Assembly: GCF_000832985.1 (NCBI RefSeq)
Contig: NZ_CP009920.1
Coordinates: forward strand, 4,396,501-4,460,500
Direction: 5' to 3'
DNA: 64,000 nt
Source of the DNA: Priestia megaterium NBRC 15308 = ATCC 14581
Lineage (GTDB): Bacteria; Bacillota; Bacilli; Bacillales; Bacillaceae_H
Part shown: piece by piece, positions 54,082-63,158 of the stretch
Numbering within the stretch: position 1 is the stretch's first letter
Layout of the letters: the number at the start of each line of letters is the position of its first letter
Notes under the pieces: generated by a model
Database searches by the model: none
What the model was told of the DNA's origin: nothing
What the model saw: only the letters and a program-made list of their open reading frames with translations
Position numbers and translations under genes: made by a program

Positions 54082-54083
54082 AC

Positions 54084-54111
54084 AAAAAGCTCCTATTAAA
54101 GGAGCTTTTTG
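54084..54111 (+). terminator. recQ terminator
   Basis: AAAAAGCTCC / GGAGCTTTTT stem. The following sequence resembles that after the terminator at 59731. Confidence 0.85.
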
Positions 54112-54189
54112 TGTTGAGTAAGCGAGTTTACTGATAAAATAGAAGGTATAAATATTTGAAAAATCAGATTACATAAAAAGGAGGAATGA

Positions 54190-55572
54190 ATGGGAATGAT
54201 TGAACGAGAGATTGAAGCGATTTTGCATGCTTCTCACGACAATATCGTTATCACTGACGAAAAAGGGCTTGTTTTACGAGCGAGTCAAAACTGTCGTGAT
54301 ATATATGGGCATGATGTCTCAGAATTAACCGGTCAAACCGTCTACGAATTGCAAAAACGCGGGATATTTTCACCTTCCGTTACGATTGAAGTGCTAAAGA
54401 AAAAGAAAGAAGTACAGCTGATGCAAAAAACAGAAACGGGCAAAGTGGTAATGGCAACCGGTATTCCCGTGTATGATGAACATCAGTGTATGAAAAGAGT
54501 CATTAGCTTTTCGCATGATTTAACAGAGCTTCAGCGCTTAAAAGAAGATTATCAGCAGCTCGAAGTGAAAATGAAAACATATCAGCTAGAAGTGGAAGAG
54601 CTTCGTGAACAGCAGTCAAATGAGATGGTCATACGAAGTGAATCGATGAAAAAGGTATGGTCGATTATTAATCGCGTGGCAGACAGCGATGCAACGGTTG
54701 TGCTACTAGGTGAATCGGGTGTTGGTAAAACGGCTTTTGCTCATGCTTTACACTATGGGAGTGAACGAAAAGAAGAGCCGTTTATTGAAATCAACTGCGG
54801 AGCTATTCCAGCTAGTTTGTTTGAATCTGAAATGTTTGGCTACGAAGCAGGCTCTTTTACAGGTGCAAGTACAAAAGGGAAAATAGGAAAGTTTGAATTA
54901 GCTCATAACGGCACGCTTTTTTTAGATGAAATAGGAGAGCTGCCTCTTGATATGCAAGTGAAGCTGTTAAAAGTGCTGCAAGAAAAAACAGTCACCAAAA
55001 TTGGAGGTGAACGAGCCAAACACGTAAACTTCAGGCTGATTGTAGCCACAAATCAGCCGCTTGAAGAAATGATCAAAAAAGGAACGTTTCGCGAAGATTT
55101 ATTTTATCGCTTGCACGTTATTCCGATTACCATTCCGCCGCTTCGTGAGCGAAAAGAAGACATCGCGGCACTGCTTTATCACGTGTTACATAAACAAAAT
55201 GAAAAATATAACATGAAGAAATTTTTTCACGCAGAAGCATTAAATCTACTTCTTGAACATCCGTGGCCTGGAAATGTTCGCGAGCTTCAAAATACAATTG
55301 AACGCCTTGTGTTAATTACAGATGAAAACAGTATCTCGCCTCAAGACCTCCCGTTTTACTCAGAAAATAGCAGCAGTGGAAAAGAAGAATGGGAGACTCT
55401 TGATACGTTAACATCTCAGGGAATGACGCTTCAGCAAGCACTTGCAGAAGTGGAGAAAAACTGGCTGGTTCGTGCTTATCGTCAGTGTCAAACAACGTAT
55501 GAAATGGCAGATGTACTAGGAATCAGCCAGCCTACGGTCGTAAGACGTTTACGAAAGTACAATATAAAATAA
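54190..55572 (+). CDS. Sigma-54-dependent transcriptional activator with PAS domain
   Basis: A 460-residue activator. An N-terminal PAS sensor (about 8-112; HDNIVITDEKGLVLRASQNC), a coiled-coil linker (112-145), an AAA+ domain with Walker A GESGVGKT (174-181), GSFTGA (221-226, Ser instead of Ala in the GAFTGA loop that contacts sigma-54) and Walker B FLDEIGE (244-250), then a Fis-type HTH (MADVLGISQPTVVRRLRKYN). Immediately downstream are dyads and a -24/-12 promoter, so it surely drives the operon that follows. The PAS ligand is unknown. Confidence 0.94.
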   Translation: MGMIEREIEAILHASHDNIVITDEKGLVLRASQNCRDIYGHDVSELTGQTVYELQKRGIFSPSVTIEVLKKKKEVQLMQKTETGKVVMATGIPVYDEHQCMKRVISFSHDLTELQRLKEDYQQLEVKMKTYQLEVEELREQQSNEMVIRSESMKKVWSIINRVADSDATVVLLGESGVGKTAFAHALHYGSERKEEPFIEINCGAIPASLFESEMFGYEAGSFTGASTKGKIGKFELAHNGTLFLDEIGELPLDMQVKLLKVLQEKTVTKIGGERAKHVNFRLIVATNQPLEEMIKKGTFREDLFYRLHVIPITIPPLRERKEDIAALLYHVLHKQNEKYNMKKFFHAEALNLLLEHPWPGNVRELQNTIERLVLITDENSISPQDLPFYSENSSSGKEEWETLDTLTSQGMTLQQALAEVEKNWLVRAYRQCQTTYEMADVLGISQPTVVRRLRKYNIK

Positions 55573-55579
55573 TGAGATT

Positions 55580-55598
55580 TTAATTCATTATGAATTAA
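55580..55598. promoter_or_regulatory. Palindrome 1, candidate upstream activator site
   Basis: TTAATTCATTATGAATTAA, a perfect 19-bp palindrome, centre about 123 bases before the sigma-54 transcription start. Shares ATTC..GAAT half-sites with the next two dyads. Confidence 0.6.
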
Positions 55599-55627
55599 CT
55601 GATTCAATACTGAATCAGTTTTTTTGT
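55597..55627 (+). terminator. Terminator of the regulator gene / dyad 2
   Basis: AACTGATTCA-atac-TGAATCAGTT plus a seven-T tail: a clear intrinsic terminator whose core also repeats the ATTC..GAAT dyad found on both sides, so it may double as an activator site. Confidence 0.8.
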
Positions 55628-55630
55628 TTT

Positions 55631-55646
55631 GATTCTATTGTGAATT
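55631..55646. promoter_or_regulatory. Dyad 3, candidate upstream activator site
   Basis: GATTCTATTGTGAATT, imperfect dyad with ATTC/GAAT half-sites, centre about 73 bases before the predicted start of transcription. Confidence 0.5.
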
Positions 55647-55686
55647 AAAAATCCTCCATAATTGCACGAAATAGAGTAATAAAAAT

Positions 55687-55702
55687 TGGCATGCATTTTG
55701 CA
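55687..55702 (+). promoter_or_regulatory. Sigma-54 (-24/-12) promoter
   Basis: TGGCATGCATTTTGCA: TGGCAT, five bases, TTGCA, with GG and GC exactly 12 bases apart. It lies 88 bases before the ureohydrolase gene and directly after a sigma-54 activator gene. Confidence 0.92.
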
Positions 55703-55789
55703 TTAATAAAAAGTATCTAAATAAAAAGCGTCAGTATCTAACATGATAATACGGTGCTAATGAATGAAACCCACTAGGAGGAATAAATT

Positions 55790-56773
55790 ATGCCAAAATA
55801 TCAGCCGAAAAATTCATTTGAATCTCCGCGTTTTTGCGGACCTCGAACATTTATGAGACTTCCGTATGTAGAACAAGTAAATTCAGAGATGGATTTTATT
55901 GTGACGGGTATTCCATTTGATTCAGGGCAGTCTTTTCGAACAGGAGCACGTTTCGGACCGGAAGCTATTCGAGATTTCTCCATTTTGCTTCGTCCGTATA
56001 ACCCAGAACAAGAGATTAATATTTTTGATTACATTTCAGGCGTGGACTACGGGGATTTGTCAGTTGTTCCCGGATATATTTTAGAAACATATAAAAAAAT
56101 TGAAGAAGGGTTAACGCCGGTTGTGAATGAAGGAATTATTCCTATTTCACTAGGCGGTGATCATTCGATGACCCTTGGTGAACTTCGTGCCATCGCGAAA
56201 AAGCACGGACCGGTAGCGCTTTTACAGTTTGATGCTCATTCTGATACGTGGGATAGCTATTTTGAACAAAAATACAATCACGGTACGGTATTTAGACGAG
56301 CGATAGAAGAAGGGTTAATCGACGTGTCGCGCTCGATTCAAATTGGTATGCGAGGCGGTCTGTACGGCATTGAAGATTTAGAAGATGCAAAGAACTTAGG
56401 TCTAGCTCTGTATACGACAAATGAATATAAAAAACTGGGCGTTGAAAGAATGCTAGAAATTATTCATGAGCGTGTAGGAGAAGGACCCGTATTTTTATCG
56501 TTTGACATTGACTTTTTAGATCCAGTTTACGCGCCGGGAACGGGAACGCCTGAAGTATCGGGTGCAAGTATTGACGATGCGCTTCAATTTGTTCGCGGGT
56601 TAACAAGTATAGATTTTGTCGGTTTTGATTTAGTGGAAGTACTGCCAGCTTATGATCATGGTCAAATTACAGCAGCGGCGGCCGCTAATATTGTCTATGA
56701 ATTTATCACGCTTATCGCGTTAAGAAAAAAAGCAAAAGAAGAAGAAGCGCTGTTAGTGAAAGCACGCGACTAA
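55790..56773 (+). CDS. Ureohydrolase, agmatinase/guanidinobutyrase-like
   Basis: A 327-residue Mn-dependent arginase/agmatinase-fold enzyme that splits urea from a guanidino compound. Metal ligands are complete: H125 in GGDHS, D148/H150/D152 in FDAHSD, D239/D241 in SFDIDFLDP. The stretch YNHGTVFRRAIEEGL is agmatinase-like. With the downstream aldehyde dehydrogenase the substrate could be agmatine (giving putrescine) or 4-guanidinobutyrate (giving GABA); guanidine hydrolases share this fold. AGGAGGAA precedes the ATG. First gene of a sigma-54 operon. Confidence 0.88.
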   Translation: MPKYQPKNSFESPRFCGPRTFMRLPYVEQVNSEMDFIVTGIPFDSGQSFRTGARFGPEAIRDFSILLRPYNPEQEINIFDYISGVDYGDLSVVPGYILETYKKIEEGLTPVVNEGIIPISLGGDHSMTLGELRAIAKKHGPVALLQFDAHSDTWDSYFEQKYNHGTVFRRAIEEGLIDVSRSIQIGMRGGLYGIEDLEDAKNLGLALYTTNEYKKLGVERMLEIIHERVGEGPVFLSFDIDFLDPVYAPGTGTPEVSGASIDDALQFVRGLTSIDFVGFDLVEVLPAYDHGQITAAAAANIVYEFITLIALRKKAKEEEALLVKARD

Positions 56774-56789
56774 ATACAAGCAAGGTGGT

Positions 56790-56827
56790 AAAAGTGGGAA
56801 GGTACTATTATCTTCCCACTTTTATAT
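56790..56827 (+). terminator. Intercistronic hairpin within the catabolic operon
   Basis: AAAAGTGGGAAG / CTTCCCACTTTT, 12-bp perfect stem with a ten-base loop and a weak T-tail (TTTTATATA). Probably a partial terminator or mRNA-stabilising structure between the ureohydrolase and dehydrogenase genes. Confidence 0.75.
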
Positions 56828-56855
56828 ACGAGTTCTCTATAGGGAGTGTTTGGGT

Positions 56856-58304
56856 ATGAACAGGCAAGCAAATGTAAAAATAGATAAGAAACAGGAAAAA
56901 ACATTAAAAAGAGAAATTATCAATCCAGCGACTAATAAGATCATAGCGGAAGTGTGTGACTCGTCGCTTCAACAAGTAGAGGAAGCGGTAGGTAAAGCAA
57001 AGCAGGCTTTTGAACAGAGTGAATGGAAGAAAAATAAGTCACTGCGTGTAGAGGTGCTTAATAAACTAGCAAATTTATTAGAAAATGAAGCGAGTGTATT
57101 TGCCGAAACAGAAACGTTAAATACAGGCAAACCAATAAAAGAATCACAGTTAGATATAGAAGATACGATTAATTGTTTAAGATATTACGCAAATTTAATA
57201 GAAGAAAATCAGCCGTGGACAAAGAACATGTTCGACGACACAAACAGTAAAATCATTCAAGAACCTATTGGCCTATGCGCGCTGATTGTTCCTTGGAATT
57301 TCCCTTTGTTGCTTGGTATGTGGAAGCTGGCTCCTGCCTTAGCAGCTGGAAATACGGTGGTGTTTAAGCCGTCAGAATTAACGCCGCTTTCTTTTTTAAA
57401 GTTAGCTTCACTATGTGAAAAAGCTGGTATACCAGAAGGCGTGTTTAATTTACTTACGGGAGACGGTGAAGTGGGAAGTGCACTGATTGAACACAAAGAC
57501 GTAGCTAAAGTCTCTTTTACAGGAGGATCAGTAACAGGCAAACGTATTTATCAGCAGTGCGCAAAAGAGCTGAAAAGAGTTTCGCTTGAACTGGGAGGGA
57601 AATCTCCCCTTCTTATTTTTGAAGATAGCGAGATTGATATTGCAGTAGATTGGACAATGTTTGGCTCATTTTTTAACCAAGGTCAAGTGTGTGTAGCTTC
57701 ATCGCGTATACTCGTACATGAATCTATCTATAAGCCGTTTCTTTCTGCTCTTACGGAGGCTGTTGCTGCCATAAAAATTGGTAACCCCTTAAGAGAAGAA
57801 ACGGAGATGGGTCCGGTTATTAGCAAGGAGCATCTGAATAAAATACAGAGTTTTATCAAGCTAGGTCAAGAAGAAGGTGCGAATTTATTAACAGGAGGAA
57901 CGTTAATTGACTGCGAAGGTGGCAACTATATAAAGCCGGCTGTGTTCGTCGGTGTGGAGCAGCATATGAAAGTCGTACAAGAAGAAATATTTGGTCCGGT
58001 CATTACCGTTCAATCTTTTTCAAGTGAAGAAGAAGCCATAGTACTTGCCAACGGTACGAGATTTGGTTTAGCTGCAGGAATTTTAACGAATGATTTAATG
58101 AAAGCAGAGCGAGTTGCTGAACATCTTCAAGCGGGAACGATTTGGATCAACGGCTACCATACGCCTCATATTGAAACGGCGTGGGGCGGTTTTAAAGAAA
58201 GCGGCATTGGCCGGGAGTTAGGTCCATCAGGATTAGCTGCTTTTACTGAAATAAAACATGTGAATACAAATACCAAGCTAGCTCGAGCCAATTGGTATCA
58301 ATAA
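56856..58304 (+). CDS. Aldehyde dehydrogenase
   Basis: A 482-residue NAD(P)-dependent aldehyde dehydrogenase. I use the ATG at 56856 (AGGGAG upstream). IVPWNFPLLLGMWKLAPALA, FTGGSVTGKRI, LELGGKSPLLIFED and the catalytic cysteine in NQGQVCVASSRILV are all present. Closest in look to the betaine/gamma-aminobutyraldehyde group. It could oxidise gamma-aminobutyraldehyde or guanidinobutyraldehyde made in the same pathway as the ureohydrolase product. Confidence 0.92.
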   Translation: MNRQANVKIDKKQEKTLKREIINPATNKIIAEVCDSSLQQVEEAVGKAKQAFEQSEWKKNKSLRVEVLNKLANLLENEASVFAETETLNTGKPIKESQLDIEDTINCLRYYANLIEENQPWTKNMFDDTNSKIIQEPIGLCALIVPWNFPLLLGMWKLAPALAAGNTVVFKPSELTPLSFLKLASLCEKAGIPEGVFNLLTGDGEVGSALIEHKDVAKVSFTGGSVTGKRIYQQCAKELKRVSLELGGKSPLLIFEDSEIDIAVDWTMFGSFFNQGQVCVASSRILVHESIYKPFLSALTEAVAAIKIGNPLREETEMGPVISKEHLNKIQSFIKLGQEEGANLLTGGTLIDCEGGNYIKPAVFVGVEQHMKVVQEEIFGPVITVQSFSSEEEAIVLANGTRFGLAAGILTNDLMKAERVAEHLQAGTIWINGYHTPHIETAWGGFKESGIGRELGPSGLAAFTEIKHVNTNTKLARANWYQ

Positions 58305-58324
58305 AAGTGAAAGGTGGAAAAGGA

Positions 58325-59686
58325 ATGACAACAAAAAGTGGTCTCGCCCATGATGATGTGCAGCCGATTGCAATGAATAAAAGAAGTATGGGCTTCTTCT
58401 CTACATTTTCCATGTGGATAGGAGCCAATGTGGTAGTAACGACCGTTTTTACCGGAATGCTGTTTGTACCCGATATGACATTTTTAAAGGCATTATTTAT
58501 TATTGTGCTTGGCTCTTTAGTTGGTGCTATACCGCTCGTGTTGATGGGGAATATCGGAACTCGCACCGGTCTTCCAACCATGGTTTTAATGAGACCAGCT
58601 TTTGGACAAAGAGGGGCTATGCTTCCTGCTGCTGTTAATCTTATTACACTGATCGGCTGGGCGTGGATTCAAGCCTACATGGCAGGGCTAAGTTTAAATC
58701 ATGCCGTCATCTTTTTGACCGGTTACAGCAATATCAATCTATTTACGATTCTTACTCAAGTACTAGTAGTAGCGATTTCTATATACGGACACAAAGGCAT
58801 TGAAGCCACGGAAAAGTTAGTAGCTACGCTAATGGTCATTTTAGCAACCGTTGTGTTTAGCTATTTGTTTATCGAATTTGATGCAGCAAAATTAATTCAA
58901 ATGAAAGCAAGTGAAAATCCTGGTATTACAGGAATGTTAGCTTTTGATATCGTAGTAGCTACAGCTTTTACGTGGATTCCTATTGTTTGCGATTATAACC
59001 GAAACTGTAAATCTGAAAAAACGGGAATTGCGGGAACGTATTTAGGGTATAACGTTGCGACATTAATTGCGATGGGATTAGGCGCAACGGTTTCCGGCTT
59101 TTCAATTCTCGGAAATATGACGCAAACGTATGACCCGGTAAATTTAATTGGCGCATATAGTCCGCTGTTAGGATTAGTAGCAGCCATCGTCATTTTTTTA
59201 TCGGTGTTGTCAACCAACGTAATGGTATTGTATAGCGCGACAATGTCTTATTTATCTATTTTTCCAAAGCAGAGGTTCTGGATACCGGCACTAACCATGG
59301 GAGTTGTCACAGTCCTGGGTTCTTTATTAAAAGAGTGGTTAATGACAAATTTTCAAAGCTTTTTGCTTATGATCGGCGTATTATTTATTCCTATTATTGC
59401 GATTGTTCTTGTTGATTATTATATCATTCGCCGAAAACACTATGACGTTTCAGCTATTTTAGAAAAACAAAATAAACTGTACTGGTATACAAAAGGATTT
59501 AACCTTTATGTGTATGTATCTTACATAGTGGGGGCTGTATTTGCCTACTATTTTACGTACGTTCACCCGCTAGCCACAGGCGCAACGATCTTAGCTTTTT
59601 TATTTACAGGTGTTTTGCATGTATCGCTAACCAAACTTTCACAGCTTTCAATCCCTTATTCAAAGGGAATCGACAAAAATGCTTGA
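58325..59686 (+). CDS. NCS1-family permease
   Basis: A 453-residue, 12-helix permease of the cytosine/purine (NCS1) family: SMGFFSTFSMWIGANVVVTT at helix 1 and the loop RTGLPTMVLMRPAFGQRG, typical of the CodB-like branch. Started at the ATG at 58325 (AAAAGGA). It probably imports the nitrogen compound broken down by the two enzymes encoded upstream; NCS1 members carry nucleobases, hydantoins or similar compounds, so a guanidino substrate would be a new specificity. Confidence 0.88.
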   Translation: MTTKSGLAHDDVQPIAMNKRSMGFFSTFSMWIGANVVVTTVFTGMLFVPDMTFLKALFIIVLGSLVGAIPLVLMGNIGTRTGLPTMVLMRPAFGQRGAMLPAAVNLITLIGWAWIQAYMAGLSLNHAVIFLTGYSNINLFTILTQVLVVAISIYGHKGIEATEKLVATLMVILATVVFSYLFIEFDAAKLIQMKASENPGITGMLAFDIVVATAFTWIPIVCDYNRNCKSEKTGIAGTYLGYNVATLIAMGLGATVSGFSILGNMTQTYDPVNLIGAYSPLLGLVAAIVIFLSVLSTNVMVLYSATMSYLSIFPKQRFWIPALTMGVVTVLGSLLKEWLMTNFQSFLLMIGVLFIPIIAIVLVDYYIIRRKHYDVSAILEKQNKLYWYTKGFNLYVYVSYIVGAVFAYYFTYVHPLATGATILAFLFTGVLHVSLTKLSQLSIPYSKGIDKNA

Positions 59687-59730
59687 CGTATACTTAAAAT
59701 AGACTGAATTATCTAAAAAATAAGTGTCGG

Positions 59731-59757
59731 AAAGCTCCTTTAAATAGGAGCTTTTTG
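59731..59757 (+). terminator. Terminator of the catabolic operon
   Basis: AAAGCTCCT / AGGAGCTTT stem with T-tail, nearly the same as the recQ terminator at 54084. Confidence 0.85.
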
Positions 59758-59926
59758 TGTTGAATAGAGGGTAAAAAAGCAAGCAGATAAAATAGACGAG
59801 AAATAAGTAAAAGCAGGAAGAAGAGAGCTTATTAATCCAGCCTCAAATAAAGTAATAACATGTATTTGATTCTCTCAGAGGTCTTTCCTATAATAAATGT
59901 AGGAAAACTTTCCAAAGGAGAATTTT

Positions 59927-62539
59927 ATGCTTGAATTAGAGGCTATTCAAAGCAGGGCCATTGAAAAAACTAAACATACATTACTACAGGATATAAAAAG
60001 CGTACTAGGTGAACAAGACGAATGTCCGAATTTAGAGACGTATTTAACAGACAGGCATTCTTTTATTAAGAAAGCCTGGGGGACTGCGTGGAGAAAAATT
60101 GCTGTTTCTTCTGTATCTAAGAAAAACAGAAGATCGTATTTAACAGAAAGAGGCTTTGAGATAAAAGGATATAAACCTCAAGCTATCGATAAGTTATTTG
60201 CTAAAGAAACGAGAAAAGGTATGGAGTTTGATGCTTTTTCTTGGTTAAAAGAGCAATACGGAAATGGCAATAAAGCAGAGTGGCTGTCTCTATACGGAGA
60301 AGCAAGAGCTGAATTTGCCAAAAAAGAAGAAGAAAGAAAAGAGAAAGAAAGACAGCAAAGTATTAATGATCGAAAAGCCAGGTATCAATTACAGTTAAAT
60401 TTAGAAGCGGCTCCTATTTTGGAAGTAAACAAAGAGCTGTATTATCTACATATAAGAGAACAGCTTTCACATCAGCTATCAAAAGATATTGAAACAAACT
60501 CAAAATATATTGAAAACTATGCGCCGCATACTGAGCTTGAAGATGAATTAATAGAAAACGGTGATTTAACACGTCATGATTATGAAACGGTTCATGACTT
60601 TTTTCAAGAGCTCACCGGCGGCGTAAGCTCAGAATTAGACCGATACTCAACGATTATCTTATTTGAAACGTATGAAGATGTATACGAGGTATTTATCACC
60701 GATAAGATTTATGAAATCATTCCAACTATGATTATGGATGACCTTCCTGCTTCATTTAAAGAAGAATATAAATCCTATACAAATGCTTCGGTAACACGAA
60801 TGGACATTATAAAAGCACTTAGAAGTGATTTATCGGATTTGGTCTATGAATATAAAAGAATGCTTGTAGAAGAAAAGCTTTCCCATGTACTAGAAGTTTC
60901 AGATCACAACTTAACGATCGAAGAGCATCAAGAGAGATATCAACAGCAGCTGGAAGAAAGAAGATTACAACAAGAACGTGAACGTGAAGAAAAGAAAAAG
61001 CTGATTGAAGAAGAACAGCGACAGTTAAATTATATTTTTGGTGCAGAATACGAAATGGACCCAAGAAAAGAGACGGAATACATTCTTCATCTCGGTGATA
61101 CAAACACAGGAAAAACGTATACAGCATTAAAATCATTAAAAAAAGCTGCTTCGGGTAGTTACTTAGCGCCGCTTCGCCTGTTAGCTTTAGAAGTTTTTGA
61201 AAAGCTGAACAAAGACGGAGTCCCTTGTTCGTTAAAAACAGGTGAAGAAGAAAAGATTGTTGAAGACGCTCAGCACATGGCTGGTACCGTAGAGATGTTT
61301 AGTGAATTAGAACATGGCGATGTAACCGTAATTGATGAAGCACAAATGATTCAAGACAGAGACCGAGGGTTTTCATGGTATAAAGCCATCACTCGAGCTA
61401 ATGCCAAACAAGTTCATGTGATTGGGAGTTTAAGCATTCGAAGTATGTTAGAAGAGATGCTTGACGGTGTGATCTCAGAAATTCATGAGTATGAAAGAGA
61501 TATACCTTTAAAAGTAGATCTTCGAAAGTTCAAAATTGAACAAGTGAAACCCGCAGATGCTTTAATTGTTTTCTCGCGTAAAAAAGTGCTCCAGACAGCG
61601 GCTAAGCTAGAAAAAGATGGTCATAAAGTTAGCGTGATTTATGGAAGTATGCCGCCTGAAACGAGAAGAAAACAAATTGAGCAGTTCATTAATAGAGAAA
61701 CAAATGTCATTGTGTCTACAGATGCAATTGGAATGGGGTTAAATCTTCCAATTAGACGAATTGTCCTTTTAGAAAACATGAAGTTTGACGGACAAAAGAG
61801 GAGATTGTTGACTTCTCAAGAGTTAAAGCAGATTGCAGGTCGTGCTGGAAGGAAGGGTCTCTATAATGTAGGAGAAGTTGCATTCGCTAAAGATGCAAAG
61901 CAAATGAGAGAACTGTTATTTTCAACAGACGAGCAAATCAGTAAATTTTCTATTGCGCCTACTTCAGATATGCTAAGAAGATTTAAAGAATATCATCATG
62001 ATCTCGGAACGTTTTTTGACATGTGGGCTAAATTTAAAAATCCAAAAGGTACACAAAAATCAAACCTGGCACAAGAACGTGAGCTTTATGAGGAAGTGAA
62101 AGACACGCTGATTGAGGCGAAAATGCCGATTGTTGATTTATATGGCTACTTGCAGCTGCCTTTTTCAGCCAAAGAAAGTTCTTTGAAAAAGCAGTGGGTG
62201 GCCAGCATGAATGCGATTGTTAACAGAGAAGAGTTACCTGAACCAAGGATAATAGAAGGTTCACTGGAAAAATTAGAGCTGTCTTATAAGGCGATTGGCC
62301 TGCATCTTTTATTTCTATATCGAATGGACAGAAGGCCAGAGGCTATTTACTGGGAGCGTGTCCGAGAAGAGCTTACCGATAAAATCCATAACGTATTAAG
62401 AAAAGATATGAAAAAATTTAAAAGAACATGCAGTGCGTGTTCTAAAGACCTTCCTTGGAATCATGATCATGCGATATGCGATTCGTGTTTTCATAAAAGA
62501 TTCCGCAGAAGATATGGGGACGAAGATTTTAATTACTAA
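59927..62539 (+). CDS. Suv3-like ATP-dependent RNA helicase
   Basis: An 870-residue protein. A long N-terminal helical region (~1-370) with charged coiled coils precedes a superfamily 2 helicase core: Walker A LGDTNTGKTYTAL (about 384-396), APLRLLALEVFEKL, the DEAQ-form box VTVIDEAQMIQDRDRGFSW, STDAIGMGLNLPI, and motif VI QIAGRAGRKGLYN. These match the Suv3 RNA helicases of mitochondria and proteobacteria. The C-terminus ends with a four-cysteine zinc knuckle (CSACSKDLP...CDSC). GGAG precedes the ATG at 59927. A role in RNA turnover is inferred. Confidence 0.85.
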   Translation: MLELEAIQSRAIEKTKHTLLQDIKSVLGEQDECPNLETYLTDRHSFIKKAWGTAWRKIAVSSVSKKNRRSYLTERGFEIKGYKPQAIDKLFAKETRKGMEFDAFSWLKEQYGNGNKAEWLSLYGEARAEFAKKEEERKEKERQQSINDRKARYQLQLNLEAAPILEVNKELYYLHIREQLSHQLSKDIETNSKYIENYAPHTELEDELIENGDLTRHDYETVHDFFQELTGGVSSELDRYSTIILFETYEDVYEVFITDKIYEIIPTMIMDDLPASFKEEYKSYTNASVTRMDIIKALRSDLSDLVYEYKRMLVEEKLSHVLEVSDHNLTIEEHQERYQQQLEERRLQQEREREEKKKLIEEEQRQLNYIFGAEYEMDPRKETEYILHLGDTNTGKTYTALKSLKKAASGSYLAPLRLLALEVFEKLNKDGVPCSLKTGEEEKIVEDAQHMAGTVEMFSELEHGDVTVIDEAQMIQDRDRGFSWYKAITRANAKQVHVIGSLSIRSMLEEMLDGVISEIHEYERDIPLKVDLRKFKIEQVKPADALIVFSRKKVLQTAAKLEKDGHKVSVIYGSMPPETRRKQIEQFINRETNVIVSTDAIGMGLNLPIRRIVLLENMKFDGQKRRLLTSQELKQIAGRAGRKGLYNVGEVAFAKDAKQMRELLFSTDEQISKFSIAPTSDMLRRFKEYHHDLGTFFDMWAKFKNPKGTQKSNLAQERELYEEVKDTLIEAKMPIVDLYGYLQLPFSAKESSLKKQWVASMNAIVNREELPEPRIIEGSLEKLELSYKAIGLHLLFLYRMDRRPEAIYWERVREELTDKIHNVLRKDMKKFKRTCSACSKDLPWNHDHAICDSCFHKRFRRRYGDEDFNY

Positions 62540-62549
62540 GATGTAGAGA

Positions 62550-62820
62550 TGAAAAAGAGGCTTGTATAAACGTATTTTAGTTAAAGAAAGGTCCGAACGA
62601 GTTGGATTTTTGATTGAGAATCCAATTGGTTCGGCTTTTTTTATGGTGAACGTAGCTTTCATCTGTTTCGTTTCTTCTAGCACAGTTGATTGGAGGGCAA
62701 GGCGAAGACTCCTGCCGGAAAAGCGGAAGGGGTGAGACCCCGCAGAAGCGTAAGCGACGAGGAGGCTCAGCGGACGCCCGCGGAAAGCGAAGTCTTGCAC
62801 GGAAATCAACAGCGGTGTAC
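62550..62820 (+). repeat. Copy 2 of the terminator-linked repeat family, full length
   Basis: Aligns along its whole length with 33178-33372. The distal part (62683-62812, 130 bp) is a GC-richer palindromic element bounded by AGTTGATT / AATCAACA, with internal GGGGTGAGACCCC and GCGAAGACT/GCGAAGTCT repeats. The sequence resembles an interspersed repeat I recall from many Bacillus-group genomes (GAAGACTCCTGC... type); copy number cannot be judged here. Confidence 0.8.
62590..62643 (+). terminator. Terminator inside repeat copy 2
   Basis: GGTCCGAAC...GTTCGGC with inner TTGGATT/AATCCAA pairing, then seven Ts; serves the helicase gene. Confidence 0.85.
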
Positions 62821-63158
62821 TAAGCAGTCCAGTTCATGTATACTATTTGTTCATCTTTAGATTGGATTGATGTAGTTATGTCTCAATCTGATTTTTCATA
62901 CAGGCTTTTAATCTTTTTCCTGCGAATTTCTGCATCAAAGCAGATTTTTGTAGAAAAAACCGGAAATGTATAAGCGGTCATCTTGTAAAAAGATCAATAA
63001 ATTATTATGATATAGAGTGGAACTGATATTTTAAAGAGTTCCGTGATTTTTTTGTTGGGCGGACGTGTATTGTATTAGAGTAAGTTTGCTATCATTCATT
63101 ATGTTAAAAGCAGCACTTTTAAATAGAGATACGGTTCGTAATAGAAGGGAAGAGGATG
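62821..63158. other. Spacer upstream of menA
   Basis: AT-rich. An AGATTG/CAATCT hairpin near 62856-62891 is followed by Ts. No gene-like frame with a ribosome site seen on either strand. Confidence 0.4.
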
